64,000 nucleotides of DNA. Source: JBCDCY01 sp039180875. Lineage in GTDB: Bacteria; Pseudomonadota; Alphaproteobacteria; Rhodobacterales; Rhodobacteraceae. The translations under genes were made by a program, and so were the position numbers. Below, in pieces: positions 15,868-24,482 of the stretch. Numbering within the stretch: position 1 is the first letter of the stretch; every line of letters starts with the position of its first letter. The DNA lies in NCBI GenBank assembly GCA_039180875.1, contig JBCDCY010000006.1, positions 124,001-188,000 on the forward strand. Reading direction: 5' to 3'. Below the pieces are notes generated by a model that searched no databases, was not told the origin of the DNA, and saw only the letters and a program-made list of their open reading frames with translations.

Positions 15868-18693
15868 ATGGCCAAGAAAATGCTCATCGACGCGACCCAT
15901 GCGGAGGAAACGCGGGTCGTCGTCATCGATGGAAACAAGGTCGACGAGTTCGATTTCGAGACGGCCTCCCGCCGCCCGATCGTCGGCAATATCTACCTAG
16001 CGAAAGTCACACGGGTCGAGCCGTCGCTGCAGGCGGCCTTCGTCGATTACGGCGGCAACCGGCACGGCTTCCTCGCCTTCTCGGAGATCCACCCGGACTA
16101 CTACCAGATCCCGGTGGCCGACCGCGAGGCGCTGTTGGCCGAGGAAGAGGCGCGCGCCCGCCAGCAGGCCGAGGAAGAGGAAAAGTCGGCCAAGAAGGCG
16201 ACTGCGGCCGCCGCGGCGAAGCAATCGTCTGCGGAGGAGGATGCTCCTGACGCGGAAGTTGCCGAAGTCGACGCACCTGAGGCTGAGGCTGACGCTGACG
16301 CAGTCGAAGAGATCACTCCCGATCCTGAGCCCGAGCCCGACCCCGGGGCCGTAAAGGCGGCGGCGGAGGGCAGCCCCTCCGACAACGACGCCGTCACCCG
16401 CAGCGACGACGCCGTGGAGGCAAAGGAGCCGGCAAGCGACGGCGACGCGGCCAAGCCCGAGGCCGAGGCGGCCGAAGCGACGCCGGACGCGCCCGCGGCA
16501 AAGCCCAAGAGCTCATCGCGCAGCTCTTCGAGAAGCACGTCCTCGCGCAGCGCGTCGTCCAAGAGCAGCTCGACGAAAAGCAGCGCGTCGAAAAGCACCT
16601 CGAAGAGCGCGTCCTCCAAAAGCTCCGGCAGCGGATCGAAATCGTCGTCGGCCAAGACGACGGCGAAATCCACCTCCCGCTCGCGCAGCAGCACCGCGAA
16701 GAAGTCCGCCGACAAAAGCACCGAGATCGTCGAGGTGGACGAGGACGCCCCGGTCCGGCGCAGTCGCCCCCGGCGCTACAAGATCCAGGAGGTGGTGAAG
16801 GTCCGCCAGATCATGCTGGTCCAGGTGGTGAAGGAGGAGCGGGGCAACAAAGGCGCCGCGCTCACCACCTATCTCAGCCTGGCCGGGCGCTACTGCGTGC
16901 TGATGCCCAACACCGCCCGCGGCGGTGGCATCAGCCGCAAGATCACCTCGGCCACCGACCGGCGGAAGTTGAAGGAGATCGCGGCCGATTTCTCCGTCCC
17001 CCAGGGGGCCGGCCTGATCATCCGCACCGCCGGTGCCAAGCGCACCAAGACCGAGATCAAGCGCGACTACGAATACCTGATGCGCCAGTGGGAGCAGATC
17101 CGCGACGTCACGCTGAAGTCCATCGCGCCGACACTGATCTATGAGGAAGGCAGCCTGATCAAGCGCGCGATCCGCGACCTTTACGGGCGCGAGATCGACG
17201 AGGTGCTGGTCGAAGGTCCCGAGGCCTATCGCGAGGCCAAGGACTACATGAAGATGCTGATGCCGAGCCACGCCAAGAACGTGAAGCTCTACTCCGATCG
17301 CATGCCGCTCTTCATGCGCTATCCGGTGGAGACCTTCCTCGGCGCGATGTTCAACCCGACGGTGCAGCTCCGGTCCGGCGGCTATATCGTCATCGGCATC
17401 ACCGAGGCGTTGATCGCCATCGACGTGAACTCCGGCCGCTCGACCCGCGAAGGCTCGATCGAGGAGACGGCGCTCAAGACCAACCTCGAGGCTGCGGAGG
17501 AGATCGCGCGGCAACTGCGTCTGCGCGACCTCGCGGGGCTCATCGTCATCGACTTCATCGACATGGACGAGCGGCGCAATAACTCCGCCGTCGAGAAAAT
17601 GTTGAAGGAGAAGCTGAAGGGCGACCGGGCGCGGCTGCAGGTCGGCCGGATCTCGACCTTCGGCCTGCTGGAGATGTCGCGGCAACGGCTCAGGACCGGG
17701 ATGCTGGAGGCCTCGACCGCGCTTTGCCCCCATTGCCACGGCACCGGGCGGCTGCGCTCGAACGACAGTCTCGCCCTCTCCATCCTGCGGGAGTTGGAGG
17801 AGGAAGGCACCCGCAAGCGCAGCGCCGAAGCGCTGCTGAGCGCACCGGTCGAGGTGATTAACTACCTGATCAACCACAAACGCGAATATCTCGACTCGAT
17901 CGAGACGCGCTACGGCCTCTCCGTCCGGCTGGAGGCCGATCCGAGCCTGGTCAGCCCGGAATACCGGGTCGAGCGCTTCAAGACGGCGCTGCGCCAGGTG
18001 ACCGCCGATCCGGACAAGGCGCCGATCCAGATCGACAGCTCCGCCGCCAGCATGGCGGATGAGGACGTGAGCGAAGGCGACGACGCGCCCGAGACCCCGG
18101 TCGCGGCCGAGGGCGATGGTGGCGACGGCACCAAGAAGAAGCGGCGCCGGCGGCGCCGGCGGCCCTCCTCCGCCAACCGCAACGGCGCGGGGGATGGGCA
18201 AGGCGGAGAGGCCCAGGCCGACGGGGATGCCAGGCCCGCGACCGGCAACGGTGACGGCCGGCCGCCTTCAGCCGACGCGGTGCTGCCTGTGCTCGACGTG
18301 GCGGAGGACCGGCGTGGCCCCGACATGGTGAGCGTGCCGGAGGGTGAGCGCGCCTCGACCGTCCGTCCCCCTGCCTCAGCGAACGGCGCCGATGCCGAGG
18401 CCGAGGCCGAGGCGACAGCCCCCCCGCCGGTCGAGGCGCCGGAGCAAGTCGCGGCGGAGGTCCAAGAGGATCCCACCCCCGTGGCCGATCCCCCGACCAC
18501 CGAGTCCGCGTCCACCGAAGCTCCAACCGCCGACGCCCCGAGCGCCGCAGCGCCGGAGCCGGCAGCGCCCGAAGCGACGCCCGACGAGCCGACCCCCGAG
18601 GATCCGGCGCCAACGGATCCGGATCCGGGCCCCACGGAGTCAGGCCCGAAACGCCGCGGCTGGTGGTCCCGTGCGCTGGGCGGCGGCTCGTGA
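15868..18693 (+). CDS. rne: Ribonuclease E
   Basis: RNase E is the main endonuclease of mRNA decay and rRNA/tRNA processing. The 941-residue protein begins MAKKMLIDATHAEETRVVV. Its S1 domain is split: the first half ends near residue 82 (HPDYYQIP) and resumes at about 302 (YKIQEVVKVRQIM). Between them lies an insertion of some 215 residues, acidic first and then almost pure Ser/Lys (about 215-275). The DNase I-like catalytic core shows AIDVNSG (about 517-523) and VIDFIDMDERR, and the zinc-link CPHCHGTG is at about 620. The C-terminal 240 residues are disordered Pro/Ala/Glu with one basic patch, the usual degradosome scaffold. Insertions in S1 are common in alphaproteobacteria. Confidence 0.96.
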   Translation: MAKKMLIDATHAEETRVVVIDGNKVDEFDFETASRRPIVGNIYLAKVTRVEPSLQAAFVDYGGNRHGFLAFSEIHPDYYQIPVADREALLAEEEARARQQAEEEEKSAKKATAAAAAKQSSAEEDAPDAEVAEVDAPEAEADADAVEEITPDPEPEPDPGAVKAAAEGSPSDNDAVTRSDDAVEAKEPASDGDAAKPEAEAAEATPDAPAAKPKSSSRSSSRSTSSRSASSKSSSTKSSASKSTSKSASSKSSGSGSKSSSAKTTAKSTSRSRSSTAKKSADKSTEIVEVDEDAPVRRSRPRRYKIQEVVKVRQIMLVQVVKEERGNKGAALTTYLSLAGRYCVLMPNTARGGGISRKITSATDRRKLKEIAADFSVPQGAGLIIRTAGAKRTKTEIKRDYEYLMRQWEQIRDVTLKSIAPTLIYEEGSLIKRAIRDLYGREIDEVLVEGPEAYREAKDYMKMLMPSHAKNVKLYSDRMPLFMRYPVETFLGAMFNPTVQLRSGGYIVIGITEALIAIDVNSGRSTREGSIEETALKTNLEAAEEIARQLRLRDLAGLIVIDFIDMDERRNNSAVEKMLKEKLKGDRARLQVGRISTFGLLEMSRQRLRTGMLEASTALCPHCHGTGRLRSNDSLALSILRELEEEGTRKRSAEALLSAPVEVINYLINHKREYLDSIETRYGLSVRLEADPSLVSPEYRVERFKTALRQVTADPDKAPIQIDSSAASMADEDVSEGDDAPETPVAAEGDGGDGTKKKRRRRRRRPSSANRNGAGDGQGGEAQADGDARPATGNGDGRPPSADAVLPVLDVAEDRRGPDMVSVPEGERASTVRPPASANGADAEAEAEATAPPPVEAPEQVAAEVQEDPTPVADPPTTESASTEAPTADAPSAAAPEPAAPEATPDEPTPEDPAPTDPDPGPTESGPKRRGWWSRALGGGS

Positions 18694-18738
18694 GCGCGAG
18701 CTCCCCGAGGTCGCGGACGCACTGAAAGAGCCCTGGGC

Positions 18739-18816
18739 CTCCGGCGGGGATATTTGAGCCAGTAAGAGAGCCTTATGGCCTTCGCAGTGGTTCAAATATC
18801 CAAAGCCCCGCCGGAG
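18739..18816. repeat. Imperfect inverted repeat between rne and the aminotransferase gene
   Basis: CTCCGGCGGGG (18739-18749) and ATATTTGA (18750-18757) recur inverted as CCCCGCCGGAG (18806-18816) and TCAAATAT (18792-18799), with a 6-base insertion between the two halves on the right. It lies between convergent genes, so a role in transcript ends is plausible. CTCCGGCGGGGATATTTG resembles a repeat I recall as abundant in Rhodobacterales intergenic regions. Confidence 0.7.
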
Positions 18817-18856
18817 CCACGGGCTCCGCTCCCGGCCCCGGCGGTGTCCGTGCGGC

Positions 18857-19996
18857 TCAGCCGTTCCCCTGGCGCCAGGCGGTGAGGCGGCGGATGCCCT
18901 CCTCGATCCGCTCGGTGGTCTCGGCGTAGGAGAAGCGGAGCGTCGTCGCGCCCCGCACCGGGTCGAAATCGTGGCCCGGCGTGGCGGCGACGCCCGCCTC
19001 GCCCAGCATCCGCCGGGTGAAGTCCCGGCTGTCGTCGGTCAGATGGCCGATGTCGGCGTAGATGTAGAACGCTCCGTCCGGCGGCGCGATGTCGGCGAAG
19101 CCGAGGGCGGGCAGCGCCTCCAGAAGCCGCGCCCGGTTGGCGGCGTAGACCGCGCGGTTTGCCTCCAGCTCCTCCGTTGCATCGAGCGCGGCCAGCGCGG
19201 CGATCTGGCTCGCATGGGGCGGACAGATGAAGAGGTTCTGGGCCAACCGCTCCACCGTCCGCACCAATCCCTCCGGCACCACCATCCAGCCGATCCGCCA
19301 GCCGGTCATGGAAAAGTACTTGGAGAAGGAGTTGACGACGATGGCGTCCTCGCTCAGCTCCAGAGCCGAGACGGCACGGTCGCCGTAATGCAGGCCGTGA
19401 TAGATCTCGTCCGAGATCAGCGCCACGTCATGGGCCCGGCAAGCCTCGACCAAGGCCCCGAGCTGCCCCCGGTCGAGCATCGATCCGGTGGGATTGGCGG
19501 GGCTGGCGATCAGCAAGCCGTCGAGCCCGCCATGCACGTCGCCCGGCGTCGGCTGATAGCGGGCCGCGACCTGGGTCTCGATCCGGTCGACCGTCAGGTC
19601 GAGGGCCCGCAGGATGTTGCGATAGCTCGGATAGCCGGGATCGCCGACCGCCACCCGATCGCCCGCATCGAAGAGCGCGAGGAATGCCAGGGTGAAGGCG
19701 CCCGACGCACCCGCCGTGACGATCACCCGCTCAGCCGGCACGGCCACATCGTACCACTCCCGATACAGCCGGGCGATCCGCTCCCGCAGGGCCGGCAGGC
19801 CGAGGGAGACAGTGTAGCCGAGGGGCTGGTCCAGGGCCGCCGCCAGTGCCTCCCGCGCCCGTCGCGGGGCCGGCGTGCCGGGCTGACCCACCTCCATATG
19901 CACGATGTCGCGGCCCGACGCCTCGGCCGCCCGGGCGGCCTCCATCACGTCCATCACGATGAAGGGATCGACCCTACTCCGCCTTGCGTTGCGCAT
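18857..19996 (-). CDS. Pyridoxal-phosphate-dependent aminotransferase, class I/II
   Basis: A 379-residue fold-type I aminotransferase. Key features are GQPGTPAPRRA at the N-terminus, ASPANPTGSML (substrate Asn), SDEIYHGLHY (Asp and Tyr for the cofactor) and NSFSKYFSMTGWRIGW with the PLP lysine. The C-terminal Arg that binds the substrate carboxylate is probably in TTLRFSYA. The substrate is not determined by sequence; aspartate/tyrosine/aromatic-type enzymes all fit. I chose the ATG at 19996 because AGAGG lies 7 bases upstream, whereas the ATG at 20002 would leave only one base of spacing. It is divergent from the M48 protease gene. Confidence 0.88.
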   Translation of the reverse strand: MRNARRSRVDPFIVMDVMEAARAAEASGRDIVHMEVGQPGTPAPRRAREALAAALDQPLGYTVSLGLPALRERIARLYREWYDVAVPAERVIVTAGASGAFTLAFLALFDAGDRVAVGDPGYPSYRNILRALDLTVDRIETQVAARYQPTPGDVHGGLDGLLIASPANPTGSMLDRGQLGALVEACRAHDVALISDEIYHGLHYGDRAVSALELSEDAIVVNSFSKYFSMTGWRIGWMVVPEGLVRTVERLAQNLFICPPHASQIAALAALDATEELEANRAVYAANRARLLEALPALGFADIAPPDGAFYIYADIGHLTDDSRDFTRRMLGEAGVAATPGHDFDPVRGATTLRFSYAETTERIEEGIRRLTAWRQGNG

Positions 19997-20141
19997 CCCC
20001 ATACCTCTAAGCTCGCCTCGCGTGGTCTTGACCCCGGCACCGGGCCGACGTCAAGCGGTCGCCAGGCACCCGGAGAGGCGCGGGCCGGCCACGCGCAGGG
20101 GGTGGTGGCAAGGCGCGAGCACGCATAGCGGACAGAGGGCG

Positions 20142-21476
20142 ATGATCGGAGCCATCAGGCAGGCAATCGGCGGTGCTGCGATCGCGGTGCTGGCATTCAG
20201 CGCGCCGCAGATCGCCTCGGCCCAGGGCCTGCTCCGCGATGCCGAGATCGAGAGCACGCTGGATCGCTTGATGCAGCCCCTGATGACCGCCGGGGCCGTG
20301 CCGGCCAATTCGGTCAACCTCTATATCGTCAACGACAGCAGCCTGAACGCCTTCGTCGCCGGCGGGCGCAACGTCTTCATCAACTCCGGCCTCGTCATGC
20401 GGCTGGAGCGGGCCGACATGCTGCAGGCCGTGCTGGCCCACGAGCTTGGCCATATCACCGGCGGCCATCTGGCCCGGCGCAACGCCGCACTGCGGGCCGG
20501 CCAGGGGGTTGCGGCGATCGGCCTGCTGGTCGCCATCGCCGCCGCCGCCGCGGGCTCGGGCAGCGGCACTGCGGCCGCCGTCGCGGGCAGCCAACAGCTC
20601 GCCCAGCGCGGCATTCTTGCCCACAGCCGGTCCGAGGAGTCGGGCGCGGACCAGGCCGCCATCGGATATCTTGAGCGCGCGGGCATCGACCCCGGCGCCA
20701 TGCTGGACGTGCTGGAGATCTTTCGCGGGCAGCAGGCACTCGCCATCGGCCGGGCCGATCCCTATGTGCTCACCCACCCGCTGAGCCAAGAGCGCATCCG
20801 CCTGCTGGAGGGCCGCGCCGCCACCTCTCCGGCGCGGGAGGCGGAAGTGCCGGACGATATCGCCTACTGGTACGCCCGGACCCGGGCGAAGTTCACCGGC
20901 TTCCTCAGCAGCACGCGCACGACGTTTCGGGAATATCCGGAGGAGGACACCAGCGAGCCCGCCCTCCTGGCGCGGGCCATCGCCTATGCCCGGGTGCCCG
21001 ATCTCTCCCGCGCCAACGAGACGCTGGACGCCCTGATCGCGCGCCGGCCGAACGATGCGTTCTACCACGAGCTGAAGGGCGAGCTGCTGCTCGAGACCAA
21101 CCAGGCCGCCTCGGCCGTCGGCCCCTACCGCCGGGCTGTGGCGCTCGCCCCGAACGAGCCGCTGATCCTGTCCGGGCTCGGCCGGGCCCTGCTGGCGCAG
21201 AACAGTGCCGAGGCCGATCGGGAGGCCCTGACGATCCTGGAGCGCGCCCGCGGGCTCGACAGCGCCGATCCAGCCAGCCTGCGCGGTCTGGCCACCGCCT
21301 ATCACCGGGCCGATCAACCCGGCAACGCCTCCCTGGTCACGGCAGAGCGCTACGCCCTGCTCGGCCGGTTCGAGGATGCCGAACCGCACGCCCGGCGCGC
21401 CGAGGCCCTGCTGCCCAACGGCAGCCCCGGCTGGTTGCGCGCCCAGGACATACTCGCCGTCGCCGAGCGACGGTAA
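20142..21476 (+). CDS. M48 family metalloprotease with TPR repeats (BepA-like)
   Basis: A 444-residue periplasmic protein: signal peptide at about 1-27 (ending APQIASAQ), peptidase M48 domain with HELGH at residues 100-104 followed by GGHLARR, and a C-terminal tetratricopeptide array from about residue 250 with units such as AVGPYRRAVALAPNEPLIL. This matches BepA/YfgC, which degrades or chaperones misassembled outer-membrane proteins such as LptD. The DsbA-like gene follows 17 bases later on the same strand, consistent with a joint role in envelope protein quality control. The ATG at 20142 starts the signal peptide; the reading frame extends further upstream without one. Confidence 0.92.
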   Translation: MIGAIRQAIGGAAIAVLAFSAPQIASAQGLLRDAEIESTLDRLMQPLMTAGAVPANSVNLYIVNDSSLNAFVAGGRNVFINSGLVMRLERADMLQAVLAHELGHITGGHLARRNAALRAGQGVAAIGLLVAIAAAAAGSGSGTAAAVAGSQQLAQRGILAHSRSEESGADQAAIGYLERAGIDPGAMLDVLEIFRGQQALAIGRADPYVLTHPLSQERIRLLEGRAATSPAREAEVPDDIAYWYARTRAKFTGFLSSTRTTFREYPEEDTSEPALLARAIAYARVPDLSRANETLDALIARRPNDAFYHELKGELLLETNQAASAVGPYRRAVALAPNEPLILSGLGRALLAQNSAEADREALTILERARGLDSADPASLRGLATAYHRADQPGNASLVTAERYALLGRFEDAEPHARRAEALLPNGSPGWLRAQDILAVAERR

Positions 21477-21493
21477 GGCAAAGGACGAAACCC

Positions 21494-22375
21494 ATGGGGA
21501 AATCATTCTGGCTTGCCGCCTTCGGGGTGCTGATCCTCGGCTCGGCCGGGCTCGGCATCGTCGCCTCGACCTGGCAAGCGCCGGAGCGGGTGGAGGCGGC
21601 GGCGGCGGACGCGCCAACCATGTCGACGCCGGGCGGCACCCTTTCCAGTAGCTCGCTCCTCGCACCGGACGAGCGGGCCGATCTCTCCGACGTCGACCGC
21701 CGAGCACTTCGGGCCGAGATCCGGAGCTTTCTGCTGGAAGAGCCGGAGGTGCTGATGCAGGCCATCCGGGTGCTCGAACAGCGCCAGCAGATGGCCGCGC
21801 AGGAGGCGGTGACGGCCAGCATCCGGGCCAATGCCGGGCCGATCTTCGACGACGGATTTTCCTATGTCGGCGGCAATCCCGAGGGCTCGATCACCCTGGT
21901 CGAGTTCATCGACTACCGCTGCGGCTTCTGCAAACAGGCGCATCGAGAGATCGCGGCGCTGCTCGCCGATGACGGCGACATTCGCTACGTCATCAAGGAA
22001 TACCCCATTCTCGGCCCCGAAAGCATGGCCGCCGCCCGGGCTGCTATGGCCGTGATGATGAACGAGGGGCCGGAGGTCTACTTCGCCTTCCACGACCGGC
22101 TGATGACCTTCGGCGGCCGCTTCACCGACGCCGTGCTCGACCGGCTCGCCAGCCGCTCCGGCGCCGATCCCGAGGCGATGCGGGCGACCATGGAGCGGGA
22201 GAGCGACAGCATCACGGCCCGGCTCGGCCAGACCCAGGCGATCGCCCGCCTGCTTGAGGTCTCTGGCACGCCGACCTTCATCGTGGGTGAGACTGTCGTC
22301 CGCGGCTACGTGCCACCGGAGCGGATGCAGGAGATCGTGTCGCTCGCCCGGCAGGTGGCACGCACCGACGGCTGA
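21494..22375 (+). CDS. DsbA-family thiol:disulfide oxidoreductase (ScsC-like)
   Basis: A 293-residue exported protein. Residues 1-25 are a hydrophobic signal or anchor, about 60-115 form a helical segment resembling the trimerisation stalk of ScsC/Com1-type proteins, and the thioredoxin fold follows with DYRCGFCKQAH (CxxC active site) and the cis-Pro loop in SGTPTFIVG. The insert between them is helical, as in DsbA. It probably handles disulfide formation or isomerisation in the periplasm. It is co-directional with the M48 protease gene. Its stop codon opens a 15-base tandem repeat. Confidence 0.9.
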   Translation: MGKSFWLAAFGVLILGSAGLGIVASTWQAPERVEAAAADAPTMSTPGGTLSSSSLLAPDERADLSDVDRRALRAEIRSFLLEEPEVLMQAIRVLEQRQQMAAQEAVTASIRANAGPIFDDGFSYVGGNPEGSITLVEFIDYRCGFCKQAHREIAALLADDGDIRYVIKEYPILGPESMAAARAAMAVMMNEGPEVYFAFHDRLMTFGGRFTDAVLDRLASRSGADPEAMRATMERESDSITARLGQTQAIARLLEVSGTPTFIVGETVVRGYVPPERMQEIVSLARQVARTDG

Positions 22376-22417
22376 GTGAGTGGCGGCTGAGCGGGCGGCA
22401 GCTGAGTGGGCGGCGGC
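22373..22417 (+). repeat. Three tandem copies of a 15-base unit starting at the dsbA-like stop codon
   Basis: The units are TGAGTGAGTGGCGGC, TGAGCGGGCGGCAGC and TGAGTGGGCGGCGGC, followed by another TGA. Since 15 is a multiple of three, each unit repeats the stop codon in the same frame. No known function is recognised. Confidence 0.9.
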
Positions 22418-22559
22418 TGAACCACGGCGGCCGGACGGCGATTTCGCCGCTTTCCCTTCCCGATCCGGCGGTCTATAAGCGCCGCATCCTGCGGCGTGCG
22501 CCGGTCCCGCCGGCCGGTGCGTCGGCCAAGCTCGACCCGGATCGCGGAAAGCCAAACCC

Positions 22560-23078
22560 ATGAAAAGATACGCCGACGACGCCGAGTTCATCCGCGCCCT
22601 CGCCGACCTCCTGACCGACAGCGATCTGAGCGAAATCAAAGTGAAGCGCACCTTCGGGGAGGAGGACGCGCTCGAGGTTCGGGTGGCCCGCGCCGGCCAT
22701 GTGGTCGAGGTGCAGGCCGCCCCCGCCGTCGCCGCCCCTGCCCCCGCAGCAGCACCGGCGGCGGCCGCGCCAGCACCTTCCCCGGCCGCCCCCAGCCCCG
22801 CACCGGCAGGCGACGGGGCCGCGCCAGACGATCTGGCTCACCATCCCGGGGCCGTGACCTCGCCCATGGTGGGTGTGGCCTATCTGCAGCCGGAGCCCGG
22901 CGCCCCCGCCTTCGTCCAGCTCGGCGATACGGTGACCGAGGGCCAGACCCTGGTCATCATCGAGGCGATGAAGACCATGAACGCCATCCCCGCGCCCCGG
23001 GCCGGGACGGTGCGCCGCATCCTGATCGACGACGGCGCGCCGGTGGAATACGGCGCCCCCCTGGTGATCCTCGACTAG
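22560..23078 (+). CDS. accB: Acetyl-CoA carboxylase biotin carboxyl carrier protein
   Basis: A 172-residue BCCP. Residues 1-55 form the N-terminal dimerisation/AccC-binding region, about 56-95 are an Ala/Pro linker, and the C-terminal 75 residues are the biotinyl domain. The biotinylated Lys lies in IEAMKTMN; the usual residue after Lys is Met, here Thr, which is a mild variation. BCCP carries CO2 from AccC to the carboxyltransferase in the first step of fatty acid synthesis. accC follows 9 bases later, the usual operon. A -10-like TATAAG at 22474-22479 lies about 80 bases upstream. Confidence 0.96.
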   Translation: MKRYADDAEFIRALADLLTDSDLSEIKVKRTFGEEDALEVRVARAGHVVEVQAAPAVAAPAPAAAPAAAAPAPSPAAPSPAPAGDGAAPDDLAHHPGAVTSPMVGVAYLQPEPGAPAFVQLGDTVTEGQTLVIIEAMKTMNAIPAPRAGTVRRILIDDGAPVEYGAPLVILD

Positions 23079-23087
23079 GTCAGCGCG

Positions 23088-24440
23088 ATGTTTCAGAAGA
23101 TCCTGATCGCCAACCGGGGCGAGATCGCGCTCCGCGTCCACCGCGCCTGTCAGGAGATGGGGATCCGCACCGTCGCGGTGCACTCCACCGCCGACAGCGA
23201 CGCCATGCACGTCCGCCTGGCTGATGAGAGCGTCTGCATCGGCCCGCCGCCGGCGCGGGAGAGCTATCTTTCGATCCCGGCCGTGATCTCGGCCTGCGAC
23301 ATCACCGGGGCGGAGGCGATCCACCCGGGCTACGGCTTTCTCTCGGAAAACGCCGCCTTCTCCCAGGTGATCGCCGACCATGGCCTCACCTTCATCGGCC
23401 CCTCGGCCGAGCACATCCGCACGATGGGCGACAAGATCGCGGCGCGCGAGACCATGAAGGCCCTCGGCGTGCCCTGCGTGCCCGGCTCTCAGGGCGGCGT
23501 GGCGAGCTTCGAGGAGGCCCGCAGCGTGGCCGAGGAGCTCGGCTATCCCGTGTTGGTAAAAGCCGCGGCCGGCGGCGGCGGCCGAGGCATGAAGGTGGCC
23601 GAGACCGCCGCCGATCTGGAGCACGCCATGTCGACCGCCCGGGCCGAGGCCAAGGCGGCGTTCGGCGACGACGCGGTCTACCTCGAGAAATTCCTCGGCC
23701 GCCCGCGGCATATCGAGATCCAGATCTTCGGCGACGGCAAGGGCAACGCCGTGCATCTGGGTGAGCGCGACTGCTCCCTACAGCGCCGCCACCAGAAGGT
23801 GCTGGAGGAGGCACCCTCCCCCGTGATCGACGCCGAGGCCCGGGCCAAGATCGGCAAGGTCTGCGCCGATGCTGTGGCCGGCATGGGCTATGCCGGCGCC
23901 GGCACCATCGAGTTCCTCTACCAGGACGGTGAGTTCTATTTCATCGAGATGAACACCCGCCTGCAGGTCGAGCATCCGGTGACCGAGGCCGTCTTCGGCG
24001 TCGACCTGGTGCGCGAGCAGATCCGCGTCGCGGCCGGTGAGCCGCTGTCGTTCAGCCAGGAAGATCTGGTGCCGAACGGCCATGCCATCGAGGTGCGGAT
24101 CAATGCCGAGCGCCTGCCGGCCTTCCAGCCGAGCCCCGGCAAGATCACCGCCTACCACGCGCCGGGCGGCCTCGGGGTGCGCATGGACAGTGCGATCTAC
24201 GACGGCTACGCCATCCCGCCGTTCTACGACAGCCTGATCGGAAAACTGATCGTGCACGGCACCGACCGCTCCGCCGCGATCGTGCGCCTTCGCCGGGCCC
24301 TCGGCGAGCTGATCGTCGACGGGGTGGAGACTACGGCGCCCCTGTTCCTCGCGCTCCTGGAGGAACCCGCGATCCAGCGCGGTGACTACACCATCCACTG
24401 GCTTGAAGCCTGGCTGGAAGAAGGTCGCCTGCAGGGCTGA
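23088..24440 (+). CDS. accC: Acetyl-CoA carboxylase, biotin carboxylase subunit
   Basis: A 450-residue ATP-grasp enzyme that carboxylates biotin on AccB using ATP and bicarbonate. Visible signatures are KILIANRGEIALRV at the N-terminus, HPGYGFLSENA, the Gly-rich ATP loop KAAAGGGGRGMKV, the bicarbonate/biotin region GERDCSLQRRHQKV, and the active-site EMNTRLQVEHPVTE. The length matches the bacterial single-domain enzyme, with no fused biotinyl domain, consistent with the separate accB immediately upstream. The start at 23088 follows AGGTCAGCGCG. aat follows in the same direction after 42 bases. Confidence 0.97.
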   Translation: MFQKILIANRGEIALRVHRACQEMGIRTVAVHSTADSDAMHVRLADESVCIGPPPARESYLSIPAVISACDITGAEAIHPGYGFLSENAAFSQVIADHGLTFIGPSAEHIRTMGDKIAARETMKALGVPCVPGSQGGVASFEEARSVAEELGYPVLVKAAAGGGGRGMKVAETAADLEHAMSTARAEAKAAFGDDAVYLEKFLGRPRHIEIQIFGDGKGNAVHLGERDCSLQRRHQKVLEEAPSPVIDAEARAKIGKVCADAVAGMGYAGAGTIEFLYQDGEFYFIEMNTRLQVEHPVTEAVFGVDLVREQIRVAAGEPLSFSQEDLVPNGHAIEVRINAERLPAFQPSPGKITAYHAPGGLGVRMDSAIYDGYAIPPFYDSLIGKLIVHGTDRSAAIVRLRRALGELIVDGVETTAPLFLALLEEPAIQRGDYTIHWLEAWLEEGRLQG

Positions 24441-24482
24441 AGAGCGCTGGACCGGCCGGGCCGCGGCGGTCACACTGCCGCC

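Noticed and set aside
16513..18201. A 562-residue minus-strand frame over rne
   Set aside because: Shadow caused by GC-rich codons of RNase E on the other strand; no start signal.
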